Assembly (NCBI GenBank): GCA_044238935.1
Contig: JBIICI010000002.1
Span: 60,403-124,402 of the forward strand
Origin: JBIICI01 sp044238935
GTDB taxonomy: Bacteria; Pseudomonadota; Alphaproteobacteria; Micavibrionales; Micavibrionaceae
Reading direction: 5' to 3'
DNA: 64,000 nucleotides
Shown: positions 9,062-17,670 of the stretch, piece after piece
Layout: the number at the start of each line of letters is the position of its first letter
Position numbering within the stretch: the stretch's first letter is position 1
The notes under the pieces: model-generated
Databases searched by the model: none
Told to the model about the DNA's origin: nothing
Seen by the model: the letters and a program-made list of their open reading frames with translations, nothing else
Position numbers and translations under genes: made by a program

Positions 9062-9556
9062 ATGACACAGAAAATTGGTATTTATCCCGGTACATTTGAC
9101 CCTGTTACATTGGGGCATTTACATCTTGCGAAACGCGCGAGTAAGTTGGTGGATCATTTAATTATCGCCGTTGCCGATAATCCCCGCAAAGGGCCTTTAT
9201 TTACCTTAGAAGAGCGCAAAGAAATTTTAAGAACTGATATTGATTTGGTCTCAGGATGGCATTGCCCCATTGAAATTGACTCATTTGATCGTTTATTGGT
9301 TGATTATGCGCGTGAAAAACAAGCCAATTGCATTATACGCGGCTTGCGTGCAGCGCAGGATTTTGAGTATGAATTTCAAATGACAGGGATGAACGCTCGC
9401 CTTGCCCCTGATTTAGAAACGGTGTTTTTAATGGCATCGGACAAATGGCAATTTGTATCTTCTGCCTTTGTTAAGGAAGTCTGTGCCTTAGGCGGTGATA
9501 TTCACGATTGCGTCAGCCCAGCCACGCTGGATAAATTACAGAAAAAAATGCGTTAA
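9062..9556 (+). CDS. coaD: Phosphopantetheine adenylyltransferase
   Basis: Transfers AMP to 4'-phosphopantetheine, the penultimate step of coenzyme A synthesis. At 164 residues it has normal length, with the nucleotidyltransferase motif GTFDPVTLGHL (His19), RGLRAAQDFEYEFQM, and SSAFVKEV in place of the usual ISST-x-VKE. In many alphaproteobacteria coaD sits near gyrA; here it stands between ogt (divergent) and erpA (convergent). Confidence 0.96.
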   Translation: MTQKIGIYPGTFDPVTLGHLHLAKRASKLVDHLIIAVADNPRKGPLFTLEERKEILRTDIDLVSGWHCPIEIDSFDRLLVDYAREKQANCIIRGLRAAQDFEYEFQMTGMNARLAPDLETVFLMASDKWQFVSSAFVKEVCALGGDIHDCVSPATLDKLQKKMR

Positions 9557-9575
9557 TATCACAAGGTTATTGAGT

Positions 9576-9905
9576 TTAAATCCCAAAAGACCCACCGCAG
9601 CCACAGCCTGATCGCGCATTCGGATTTTTCAAGACCCATTGCGCCCCTGCCAAAGAACGCTGGAACATCACCAAGCATCCATCCATTAAGGGTAAAGAGG
9701 CGTGATCGGTAACAAACACATCACCAAAGACAACATCATCATCACTGATTTCTGTAATCATTTCCTCAATATATTGAAAGCCTGAACAACCGCCACCGAC
9801 GATTTTCACGCTATACCATAATTGATCTGTGCCTTTTTCCTGCCTTAGGGCATTGATACGGGCGATAGCAGATGCATCAACATCTATTGTAAATTCTGTG
9901 CTCAT
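9576..9905 (-). CDS. erpA: A-type iron-sulfur cluster insertion protein (ErpA/IscA-like)
   Basis: Carrier that delivers Fe-S clusters to apoproteins. It has 109 residues with the three invariant cysteines: C40 in GGGCSGFQY, and C101 and C103 in SGCGCGGSFGI. The C-terminal block (QWVLKNPNARSGCGC) is typical of the ErpA subgroup. Divergent from dgt with about 50 bp between. This erpA/dgt divergence is common in alphaproteobacteria and supports the ErpA name over IscA, although the two cannot be fully separated by eye. Confidence 0.92.
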   Translation of the reverse strand: MSTEFTIDVDASAIARINALRQEKGTDQLWYSVKIVGGGCSGFQYIEEMITEISDDDVVFGDVFVTDHASLPLMDGCLVMFQRSLAGAQWVLKNPNARSGCGCGGSFGI

Positions 9906-9957
9906 AGTTCATAAATATAGTATAAAAAGCATTTTATTTCAAGTCTGGATTTTGATA

Positions 9958-11172
9958 ATGACCTTTGATCCCCATCTGATGGCCTATTGCGCACTCCCAC
10001 TGGCACATTATGCGTGTGTTCCTTTGCAATCAAAGGGGCGCCTTTATGCCACCGAAGACAGCTCCTTTCGCAGTGCGTTTCAACGTGACCGTGATCGTAT
10101 CATTCATTGCACCGCCTTTCGACGCTTAAAATATAAAACCCAAGTCTTTATTTATGATGAGGGGGATCATTACCGCACGCGCCTATCCCATACTATCGAA
10201 GTTTCACAAATCGCCCGAACACTTGCCAGAACGCTGATGTTAGACGAAGATTTAGCCGAAGCCGTTGCCTTAGCGCATGATTTAGGACACACACCTTTTG
10301 CCCATATGGGCGAAGACGCGCTAAAAGAATGCATGCAGCCCTATGGTGGATTTGAACATAATGATCAATCTTTACGGATTTTGGTGGCGTTGGAACGCCG
10401 CTATCCTGAATGGAACGGCCTGAACCTATCATGGGAAACATTGGAAGGGGTGGTCAAGCATAATGGCCCTATCACCAAAGACATTTTGCCTTACACGCTG
10501 TCCTATTTCAATAAAATCAATGATTTACAAGTTCACACCCATGCGTCTTTAGAAGCACAGGCGGCCGCCATTGCCGATGATATTGCCTATAACAGCCATG
10601 ATATAGAAGACGGCTTGCGCGCAGGACATTTCACATTACAGGATCTTGAGTCTCTCTCCTTGATTGCGCCTTTACTGCAAAAAACACATGAAAAATATCC
10701 TAATTTACCACAGGATTTAGTGATCCAAGCCCTGATCCGTGATCTGATTGGTTTATTGGTCGGTGATGTGATTGATCAAAGCCGTCAATCTATTCAACAC
10801 AGCCATGTCAAAAGCGTTGATGATGTGCGTCACGCAGGGAAACAATTGGTTGATTTTAGCGTAACAATCAATACGCAGCTTAATGAATTACGCGCCTTTT
10901 TATTCAAAAACATGTATTATCATTATACGCTAAACCGCATGCGTTTAAAGGTGCATAAAATTGTTACTGATTTATTTGAAACCTTTATGAATCACCCCGA
11001 AACGCTGCCGCCCGAATGGCACGAAAAAATAAAAAATCCTGATCTGGTTCATACACAAACACCCGATGAAAAAACCACGCAAGCACGCGTCATTTGTGAT
11101 TATATCGCAGGAATGACCGATCGATATGCGTTAAAAGAGCATCAGAAATTATTTGAATTGCTGTCTTCATAA
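9958..11172 (+). CDS. dgt: dGTPase-like deoxynucleotide triphosphohydrolase
   Basis: HD-domain enzyme that hydrolyses dNTPs to nucleosides and triphosphate, controlling dNTP pools. I start at the ATG at 9958 (404 residues). An earlier in-frame start at 9829 would run through the divergent erpA start and adds residues unrelated to the family. The core shows RLSHTIEVSQIART (His78) and ALAHDLGHTPFAHMGEDAL (His107-Asp108), the metal ligands, preceded by the family block DRDRIIHCTAFRRLKYKTQV. The 3' end overlaps the convergent rmuC by 31 bp. Confidence 0.95.
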   Translation: MTFDPHLMAYCALPLAHYACVPLQSKGRLYATEDSSFRSAFQRDRDRIIHCTAFRRLKYKTQVFIYDEGDHYRTRLSHTIEVSQIARTLARTLMLDEDLAEAVALAHDLGHTPFAHMGEDALKECMQPYGGFEHNDQSLRILVALERRYPEWNGLNLSWETLEGVVKHNGPITKDILPYTLSYFNKINDLQVHTHASLEAQAAAIADDIAYNSHDIEDGLRAGHFTLQDLESLSLIAPLLQKTHEKYPNLPQDLVIQALIRDLIGLLVGDVIDQSRQSIQHSHVKSVDDVRHAGKQLVDFSVTINTQLNELRAFLFKNMYYHYTLNRMRLKVHKIVTDLFETFMNHPETLPPEWHEKIKNPDLVHTQTPDEKTTQARVICDYIAGMTDRYALKEHQKLFELLSS

Positions 11173-12374
11173 AATTCAGGGGCATTTAAAACGCGCTCTG
11201 TTTCCTCAATAGGGGTTAAGATTTCAATCTGTTTTCCCCCTGTTTGGACATGCAAATCTTTAAATCGTCGTGCCGCAGGCAAGACTTTGGATTCCAATGA
11301 TCCAATGGCGCGATTGTATGATCCTACCGCTTGCCCTAAATTTTTGCCGATTTTTTGCACATGCTCCCCAAAGACAGAGAGGCGTTGATAGAGTTCACTG
11401 CCGAGTTCGGAAATATTACGCGCTTCTTCTGCAATGGATTGTTGTTGCCAGCCATAACGCGCCACACGCAATAAGCCCATGACCGTGGTGGGCGATGCCA
11501 AGATCACATTATGCTTTGCCGCATCCTCAATCAAATTGCGATCATGGCTGACCGCCAAACTATACAGCCCCTCTGTCGGTAAAAACATCACCACAAATTC
11601 AGGCGATTGAAATTGATTCCAATAGGTTTTGGTGCTTAAGGATTTTAAATGGTCACGCACTTTTTTGGAAAAATCCACCACAGCACGTTGTTGGGCGGCG
11701 TCATTATCCGTATCCAAACTATCCCAATAGGGTTCAATCGGGGCTTTCACATCAATAATGATTTGCAATCCTGCCGGCAGATGCACAACAAAATCAGGGC
11801 GTTTTTGGTTATGATCACTATCGCTAAAGCTATGTTGTTGGGTGTAATGCTGCCCCTCAATCAGACCCACAGTTTCAAAAATACGCTGTAATTGCATTTC
11901 CCCCCACTTGCCGCGATCCACAGGGTTACGCAGCAAGCGCACTAGATTTTGGGTTTCTTGTTGTAGCATTTGTTGGGTCTGGGCAAAGATTTTCAACTGC
12001 CCCTCTAAGGTCGTGCCGGTTTTATCCAAATTCTCCAGCCGCGTTGCCATTTCGCCTAAGCGTTGCCCGATGGGGGTCACCATATCATTAATGGCCTTTT
12101 GACGTTTTTCCAGATCATGATCAGCGGAAAGCTGCGTGTTTTTAAATTTTTCTGTTGCCAAGGCCAAAAATTGTTCTTGCGATTCTTTTTGCAATTTTTG
12201 AAAACTGGCTCTTAAATGATCCTCCAGAGCTGCTTTTTCACTCTGCATCTTTGTTTCTAAGATTATTTTTTCTGTATAAAGCGCGTTTAAACGTCTTTGA
12301 AAGAATAAAAATACAATAACCGCCGCACTGCATACGCCTATTAAAAAAGATGGAATGGAAAAAATCATATTCAT
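11142..12374 (-). CDS. rmuC: DNA recombination protein RmuC
   Basis: Putative nuclease-fold protein that limits recombination at inverted repeats. It has an N-terminal membrane anchor (residues 5-25), a long coiled coil (about 30-150, Glu/Gln/Lys-rich), then the RmuC domain: RGKWGEMQLQRIFE, RPDFVVHLP, IIIDVKAPIE and MFLPTEGLYSLA. I prefer the ATG at 12374 over a TTG two codons earlier. The C-terminus overlaps dgt by 31 bp in convergent orientation, so the two mRNAs share complementary ends. Confidence 0.93.
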   Translation of the reverse strand: MNMIFSIPSFLIGVCSAAVIVFLFFQRRLNALYTEKIILETKMQSEKAALEDHLRASFQKLQKESQEQFLALATEKFKNTQLSADHDLEKRQKAINDMVTPIGQRLGEMATRLENLDKTGTTLEGQLKIFAQTQQMLQQETQNLVRLLRNPVDRGKWGEMQLQRIFETVGLIEGQHYTQQHSFSDSDHNQKRPDFVVHLPAGLQIIIDVKAPIEPYWDSLDTDNDAAQQRAVVDFSKKVRDHLKSLSTKTYWNQFQSPEFVVMFLPTEGLYSLAVSHDRNLIEDAAKHNVILASPTTVMGLLRVARYGWQQQSIAEEARNISELGSELYQRLSVFGEHVQKIGKNLGQAVGSYNRAIGSLESKVLPAARRFKDLHVQTGGKQIEILTPIEETERVLNAPEFYEDSNSNNF

Positions 12375-12435
12375 TAACAAGATATGTCCCTAAATTTGTG
12401 ACAACGCCCCTGTTTATGAATTCGCATTTCATCAT

Positions 12436-13113
12436 TTAAGGCTTAGGCGTTGACTGTGGTGTTGATGGTTGAGAGGATTGCCCCATCCCTTGTATCATAT
12501 TTCCAATATTGTTGAAAGTGGAAGATATAGCAGAACCTATGGGCTTTATAAAAGTACCATCAATCCAGCTTGTATTTCGAACATACAAAAAGGCAAGGGA
12601 TTGAGGGAGGGGTTTATTTGCAAGAGAGCCTGTTTTCAGACCAATAGACACACCACGGGCTGTGTCAACAAAAAAGTCCAATTTTTGAGAAGGGTCATGT
12701 TGCACATGAAGAGTACCACCTTGACAGGAATAGTCTGTCTTATCCACCGCATTAACTTCTACTTTATAGTTTTCAATCTGTTCGGTCAATGTCAATTTAA
12801 GATCAAAAGGACCACTGCCCTCATTAAATGTTTTAGATAATTCAGCAAAATAACTTTTAGGAACAGGGGAAAGCGTGCAAATTGTAACAGGAGACGTTAT
12901 ATCTTTTTGAGGTTCATATTTAAAATGTATTTTTTGGCTACTGGATAAAATTGAATTGAGCTGAAAGACTAATCCTATCTGAGAAACGATTAAACCTAAC
13001 CCCAAAAACCATGGGAGGCCGACAAAAACAATATTACCAACAGACCTATTCGTATCATTTTGAGTCTTTGATGTTTTAGATGACTGTGGGCTGTATGATC
13101 CGTATCGTGACAT
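12436..13113 (-). CDS. Single-pass membrane protein of unknown function
   Basis: A 225-residue protein without a recognised family. A Ser/Thr-rich N-terminal tail (about 1-25) is followed by one hydrophobic segment (residues 27-50), then a soluble region of about 140 residues with two cysteines (CTLSP, YSCQGG). It ends in a Gln/Ser/Pro-rich tail. The ATG at 13113 has a good ribosome site (AGAGGG). It is divergent from the pseudopilin-like gene at 13193. An inner-membrane protein with a periplasmic domain is likely; no function is assigned. Confidence 0.65.
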   Translation of the reverse strand: MSRYGSYSPQSSKTSKTQNDTNRSVGNIVFVGLPWFLGLGLIVSQIGLVFQLNSILSSSQKIHFKYEPQKDITSPVTICTLSPVPKSYFAELSKTFNEGSGPFDLKLTLTEQIENYKVEVNAVDKTDYSCQGGTLHVQHDPSQKLDFFVDTARGVSIGLKTGSLANKPLPQSLAFLYVRNTSWIDGTFIKPIGSAISSTFNNIGNMIQGMGQSSQPSTPQSTPKP

Positions 13114-13192
13114 GATGTTTTCCCTCTTTTTATTCCTGCTTATCTTGTTATAGTTGGGGTTTAATCACCCTTTAATGATGATTCCTTAGCAC

Positions 13193-13879
13193 ATGTTTTC
13201 CATAAATTCAACAAAAAACTTTAAGCGACAATCAGGCAATGCTTTGATCTATGTCTTATTGCTGATTGCTCTGTTTGCTGCGCTCAGTTTTGTGATCACG
13301 CGGGGGCGTGGGAATCAAGACGTGGATATTTTATCGGAAGAAAAAATCGGCACATCGGTCACTAATCTGTCCCAACATGCCTATGCAGCGCAACAAGCGC
13401 TTGATCGTATGCGGTTCAGTGGCACGCGCGTCGATCAATTGGATATTTTACGCCCCGATGAGGTCGGGTTTAACAGCGGCACAACATTCCAACGCTTTTA
13501 TCATCCTGATGGTGGCGGCATGGCGTATAAAGCCGCGGATTCCTATGGGGATGGATATTTTGCAGATACAGGAACACAGCGTGGTTGGATTTTGCAAAAA
13601 GCTACCAATGTAAGCTGGACAAAGACCAGCGCGGCAGACGTGATCTTCAGCTTTGCCGATACCACAGGCGATATTTGCGCGGGTTTAAATAAACAAATCA
13701 CGGGTGCGGATACGATTCCCGTGGCCACGGATACGATTGCCAATCTCTTTGATGGCAGCGATGCGCCCAATAATAACCTCACCACAACCAATTGCGCCGC
13801 CTGTGAGAATAAAAGATCGCTTTGTATTGAGGACAGCGCAGGGCGCTATGTGTTTTACAATATTATTTGGGAACAATAA
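13193..13879 (+). CDS. Pseudopilin-like protein with N-terminal hydrophobic helix
   Basis: A 228-residue protein. After a short basic leader (KNFKRQSG) comes a continuous hydrophobic helix (NALIYVLLLIALFAALSFVI) like the N-terminus of type IV pilins and pseudopilins. However, the usual Glu five residues after the putative cleavage Gly is missing, so prepilin peptidase processing is uncertain. The C-terminal domain has paired cysteines (CAACENKRSLC), which could form a disulfide, as in many minor pilins. The stop codon is 2 bp before radA, so they may be co-transcribed. A pilus-related role fits cpaCD 6 kb away but is inference. Confidence 0.6.
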   Translation: MFSINSTKNFKRQSGNALIYVLLLIALFAALSFVITRGRGNQDVDILSEEKIGTSVTNLSQHAYAAQQALDRMRFSGTRVDQLDILRPDEVGFNSGTTFQRFYHPDGGGMAYKAADSYGDGYFADTGTQRGWILQKATNVSWTKTSAADVIFSFADTTGDICAGLNKQITGADTIPVATDTIANLFDGSDAPNNNLTTTNCAACENKRSLCIEDSAGRYVFYNIIWEQ

Positions 13880-13881
13880 AC

Positions 13882-15282
13882 ATGAAGAAAAAATCTCAAT
13901 ATATATGCAATCAATGCGGCAATGTCACCCAAAAATGGGCAGGCCAATGCAGCGCATGCGGATCATGGAATTGTATCGAAGAAGACACATCGGAAATCAG
14001 CGCCGCCCCTAAAAGTTTAGCTGCCTCAGGGCATAGAGGGCGCCAAATTGAAATGGTGAGTTTACAATTTGATCAAAACCACGTCACGCCACGCCTGAAA
14101 ACAGGCATGAATGAGGTTGACCGCGTCACGGGTGGTGGCATTGTCACAGGATCAGCGATTTTAATTGGCGGTGATCCGGGGATTGGGAAATCTACCTTAT
14201 TGATGCAAATTGCAGGCTCTTTGACAAAAACCACCCCAACCGCAAGAATTTTATATATCACGGGCGAAGAATCCGTCGATCAGGTGCGCCTGCGTGCGCA
14301 TCGATTGAACGTCACCCAAGAAAGCATTTCATTGGCATCTGCCACCAGCGTAGGGGACATCCAAGAAACTGTCCGCGCCATGAAGCCCAAACCGGATTTA
14401 ATTATCATTGATTCGATTCAAACCATGTATGTCAATCATATTGAGTCCGCGCCGGGTACAGTCACCCAAGTGCGCGCTGCATCACATGAATTGATCCGTA
14501 TGGCAAAAACCGAAAATGTCGCCACAATTTTGGTCGGTCATGTCACCAAAGACGGTCAAATCGCAGGCCCCAGAGTTTTGGAGCATATGGTTGATACAGT
14601 GCTATATTTCGAAGGGGAACGCAGCCATCAATTCCGCATCTTACGATCCGTCAAAAACCGTTTCGGCGCCACGGATGAGATTGGTGTGTTTGAAATGAGC
14701 AGTGACGGCCTGATCGAGGTCGCCAACCCATCCGCCCTCTTTCTGGCACAGCGTCAATCAAACAGCGCAGGCAATGCCGTGCTGGCAGCATTGGAAGGCA
14801 CACGCCCTGTGTTGGTGGAAGTCCAAGCCCTTGTTGCCTCCTCAGGCCTTGGTAACCCACGCCGTCAAGTCATTGGCTGGGATTATAACCGCCTGAATAT
14901 GCTTTTGGCGGTATTGGAATCACGCTGCGGATTACGATTCGCAGATCGTGATGTGTATTTAAATATTGCAGGCGGCATCAAAATAACAGAGCCCGCCGCG
15001 GATTTAGCCGTGGCCGCCGCCCTCATCAGCGCCCAAACAGGCGTCCCCGTCCCCTCCGGCAGTGTTTATTTCGGCGAAATCGGCCTATCAGGCGAAATCA
15101 GATCCATCGCCCAGCCCGATATTCGCCTGAAAGAAGCCGCAAAACTAGGTTTTGATCGCGCCTGCCTGCCTGCGCCCATCAAAAAAGACAACAAAGCCCA
15201 AAAACAGGGCGATATAGAATTGGAATATTATAAACATATTCACGATGTGTTAGCGTATTTTGCGAGCCGTGCTGTTGGATAG
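13882..15282 (+). CDS. radA: DNA repair protein RadA
   Basis: RecA-like ATPase/helicase that helps branch migration during recombination. I start at the ATG at 13882 (466 residues); the frame is open slightly earlier but overlaps the upstream gene. Domains in order: zinc finger with C9, C12, C23 and C26; Walker A GGDPGIGKST (about 96-105); the RadA-specific KNRFG motif; and a C-terminal Lon-protease-like domain without the Lon catalytic dyad visible. Neighbours (pseudopilin-like, DUF2268) are unusual; cvpA/purF often follow radA in alphaproteobacteria but are not here. Confidence 0.97.
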   Translation: MKKKSQYICNQCGNVTQKWAGQCSACGSWNCIEEDTSEISAAPKSLAASGHRGRQIEMVSLQFDQNHVTPRLKTGMNEVDRVTGGGIVTGSAILIGGDPGIGKSTLLMQIAGSLTKTTPTARILYITGEESVDQVRLRAHRLNVTQESISLASATSVGDIQETVRAMKPKPDLIIIDSIQTMYVNHIESAPGTVTQVRAASHELIRMAKTENVATILVGHVTKDGQIAGPRVLEHMVDTVLYFEGERSHQFRILRSVKNRFGATDEIGVFEMSSDGLIEVANPSALFLAQRQSNSAGNAVLAALEGTRPVLVEVQALVASSGLGNPRRQVIGWDYNRLNMLLAVLESRCGLRFADRDVYLNIAGGIKITEPAADLAVAAALISAQTGVPVPSGSVYFGEIGLSGEIRSIAQPDIRLKEAAKLGFDRACLPAPIKKDNKAQKQGDIELEYYKHIHDVLAYFASRAVG

Positions 15283-15291
15283 GAAAACCAC

Positions 15292-15921
15292 ATGATTCAT
15301 TTTCTCTCTACATTTCTAAAATCCAACAAAGCCCCCTTAGATGCGCTTGAAAATATTGTCCAATCAGTTTTGGAAACGGTTAAAAATCAAATTGATTATC
15401 AATTTGATGGCGATATTATTTTTCATGGTAATAAGCAAAGAGTGATCCCAAACTATAGCATCGGCGGATATTGCCCAGACCCATGGACAATCACGATCTA
15501 TATCGATTCAGAAAAATTTGATATTCAAGATCAAGATTGCGTTGACCTATTGCGCTATATTTTGACGCATGAATTGATGCATTCATTGTATTATACCCAA
15601 CATGGAATGCCTTTGACCTTAAAGGATGAGATTGTTTTTGAAGGGATTGCGGATTATTGTGCCTCCCAGATTGTAGGGAATAAGCAATATTTATGGACAC
15701 AGGCTTTATCAAAAGATGATCATGCCCATTACTGGAGTCTTTTAAAAAACGATTTTGATCAAAAAGATCAATATTTCAAATGGTTCTTCGGCACGCAAGA
15801 TATTCCGATGTGGACAGGGTATAAGATAGGGTATCAATTATTGCAAGACTATACACAGAATAATCAAAATCTGAGCGTGTCTGTATTGGCTAGGCTGAAA
15901 GCGGATGTTATTTTGTTATAA
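15292..15921 (+). CDS. DUF2268-type predicted zinc protease
   Basis: A 209-residue protein with a gluzincin-type zinc site: HELMH at 93-97 (two His ligands and the catalytic Glu) and EGIADY at 117-122, whose Glu would be the third ligand. The later block W-T-G-Y-K-I-G-Y-Q-L (near 175) fits the C-terminal signature of DUF2268 proteins. There is no signal peptide or membrane segment, so it is probably cytoplasmic. It follows radA by 9 bp and probably shares its transcript. Substrate unknown. Confidence 0.7.
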   Translation: MIHFLSTFLKSNKAPLDALENIVQSVLETVKNQIDYQFDGDIIFHGNKQRVIPNYSIGGYCPDPWTITIYIDSEKFDIQDQDCVDLLRYILTHELMHSLYYTQHGMPLTLKDEIVFEGIADYCASQIVGNKQYLWTQALSKDDHAHYWSLLKNDFDQKDQYFKWFFGTQDIPMWTGYKIGYQLLQDYTQNNQNLSVSVLARLKADVILL

Positions 15922-16114
15922 AAAGTTATACAATTCACATCAAAAATAATTTTCATATCCATTAACCCGATTTTAGGATTTGTCGTATTATAATCAATTT
16001 GTGGTCAATGATGGATTTTAAATTCTTTTTCGCACAGAAATTATTGACGACATATCTGAATGATGAATGTTTTTTGAAGATTGAGTTGAGTTTAAGAGTT
16101 AAGGGTGAAACTAT

Positions 16115-16148
16115 GGGGGGTTTTCAATTTGAAAGCCCCCCTTTTTTT
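16115..16148 (+). terminator. Rho-independent terminator in the gap before ctaG
   Basis: A G6-rich stem (GGGGGGTTTTCAA pairing with TTGAAAGCCCCCC, one G-U type pair) followed by seven Ts. It ends the radA/DUF2268 transcript or a short RNA initiated in the 15922-16114 gap. It lies only 29 bp before the ctaG ATG, so ctaG may be read from RNA passing the hairpin or from a very short promoter region. Confidence 0.9.
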
Positions 16149-16176
16149 CCTAAGAAAAATCGACTATGTTCCTAAT

Positions 16177-16770
16177 ATGAATCAGCCTAACCAACATGAA
16201 CTGAAACAGCGCAATCGCCGCATGGTGATGATGGTTTTTGCGGTTGTGTTTTTGATGTTGTCTTTGGCCTATGCGTCCGTGCCGTTATATCGATTATTTT
16301 GTCAGGTCACAGGATTTGGTGGCACGACCCAAGTGGCGGGGGAGAATCAACCCGCCCCTACGATTTTAGATCGCAAAATTACCATACAGCTCAATACCGA
16401 TGTCGCCCCACAGTTAAATTGGCGTTTTTGGCCAGAGAAAAAACAGGTGACCTTAAATGTGGGACAAGAAATATTGGTCAATTTTATCGCAGAAAATCAA
16501 TCAGACATCACATTGGCAGGCACAGCCCTGTATAATGTGACCCCTGCCAAGGCTGGAATCTATTTCCAGAAAATTCAATGTTTTTGTTTTGATAAACAAA
16601 TTTTGCAACCCCATCAAAAAGCCAATTTACCCGTTTTATTTTATGTCGACCCTGAAATGGATAAAGATCCTGATATGAAAGATGTCACAAATATCACTTT
16701 ATCCTATCATTTTTTTCGATCAGAGACAGAAGAGCTTGAACAAGCGAAAAAAGCGTTCTACAATCAGTAA
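16177..16770 (+). CDS. ctaG: Cytochrome c oxidase assembly protein CtaG (Cox11)
   Basis: Periplasm-facing copper chaperone that builds the CuB centre of cytochrome c oxidase. I start at the ATG at 16177 (197 residues), because the longer frame would include the terminator hairpin upstream. It has one membrane anchor (about 16-35) and the copper motif CFCF with C135 and C137 (KIQCFCFDKQ), plus C42 after the anchor. It precedes ctaE by 36 bp. In other alphaproteobacteria ctaB, ctaC and ctaD lie upstream of ctaG; here they are absent, so the oxidase locus is split. Confidence 0.96.
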   Translation: MNQPNQHELKQRNRRMVMMVFAVVFLMLSLAYASVPLYRLFCQVTGFGGTTQVAGENQPAPTILDRKITIQLNTDVAPQLNWRFWPEKKQVTLNVGQEILVNFIAENQSDITLAGTALYNVTPAKAGIYFQKIQCFCFDKQILQPHQKANLPVLFYVDPEMDKDPDMKDVTNITLSYHFFRSETEELEQAKKAFYNQ

Positions 16771-16806
16771 TATTTTTTTAACTTAAAATCACATAAGATA
16801 CATATC

Positions 16807-17664
16807 ATGTCAGAAAATATTATTTATACCACCACTGGAAAACCGCATCCCTATCATATTGTACGCCCCAGCCCGTGGCCGATGCTGGTGTCATTCACCG
16901 CAGGAATCATGTTAATGGGATTGGTGCTGATGATGCACAAAACCGTTTTATTTGGCGTTAAGGCAGGGGCGATGATCCTAGGCGGTGGTTTGGCCTTAAC
17001 CATTTTGATCGCCGCTTTGTGGTGGAAAGATGTGATTTTCGAGGCGGTGACGGAGCGTATCCACACGAAAACCGCCGAAAAAGGCATGAAATACGGCATG
17101 GCGTTTTTTATTTCATCCGAAGTTATGTTCTTTTTTGCGTTCTTTTGGGCATTTTTTCATAGCGCAATCTTCCCAAATCCTGAAATTGGTGGTATATGGC
17201 CGCCTGAGTCGATTAAGATTTTACCGACTTTTGATCTGCCGTTTTTAATGACAATGATGCTGTTGCTATCAGGGTGCTGTGTCACATGGGCGCACCATGC
17301 TATCTTAGAAAATGATAAAAAAGGCGCGGCGTTGGGCACTTTATTGGGTGCATTGATTGGCTTTGTCTTTATGGGTTTTCAGGTTTATGAATATATGCAT
17401 CTGCCCTTCCATTTTAAGGACACAGTTTATGCCTCCACTTTCTTTATGGCAACAGGGTTTCACGGATTACATGTGGTGATTGGTGCGATCTTCCTATTTG
17501 TATGTTGGGGGCGTTTCCAAAAAGGGCATTTTGACAAAGACCATCATTTCGGATTCGAAGCCGCCGCTTGGTATTGGCATTTTGTTGATGTGGTCTGGTT
17601 ATTCTTATTCGCTGCCATTTACTGGTGGGGCAATATGGGTGGAACGATTGCCGCGGGTCATTAG
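16807..17664 (+). CDS. ctaE: Cytochrome c oxidase subunit III
   Basis: Core membrane subunit of the aa3-type terminal oxidase. Its 285 residues form seven hydrophobic segments. Family blocks include HPYHIVRPSPWPML near the N-terminus, SEVMFFFAFFWAFFHS, GFHGLHVVIGAIFL and the C-terminal WYWHFVDVVWLFLF. It follows ctaG and ends 6 bp before yejB. Surf1 and the threonine synthase gene, which often follow in this class, are not present. Confidence 0.98.
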   Translation: MSENIIYTTTGKPHPYHIVRPSPWPMLVSFTAGIMLMGLVLMMHKTVLFGVKAGAMILGGGLALTILIAALWWKDVIFEAVTERIHTKTAEKGMKYGMAFFISSEVMFFFAFFWAFFHSAIFPNPEIGGIWPPESIKILPTFDLPFLMTMMLLLSGCCVTWAHHAILENDKKGAALGTLLGALIGFVFMGFQVYEYMHLPFHFKDTVYASTFFMATGFHGLHVVIGAIFLFVCWGRFQKGHFDKDHHFGFEAAAWYWHFVDVVWLFLFAAIYWWGNMGGTIAAGH

Positions 17665-17670
17665 ACTGTC

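Noticed and set aside
9829..9957. Upstream extension of dgt
   Set aside because: It overlaps the divergent erpA coding start; the family N-terminus begins at 9958.
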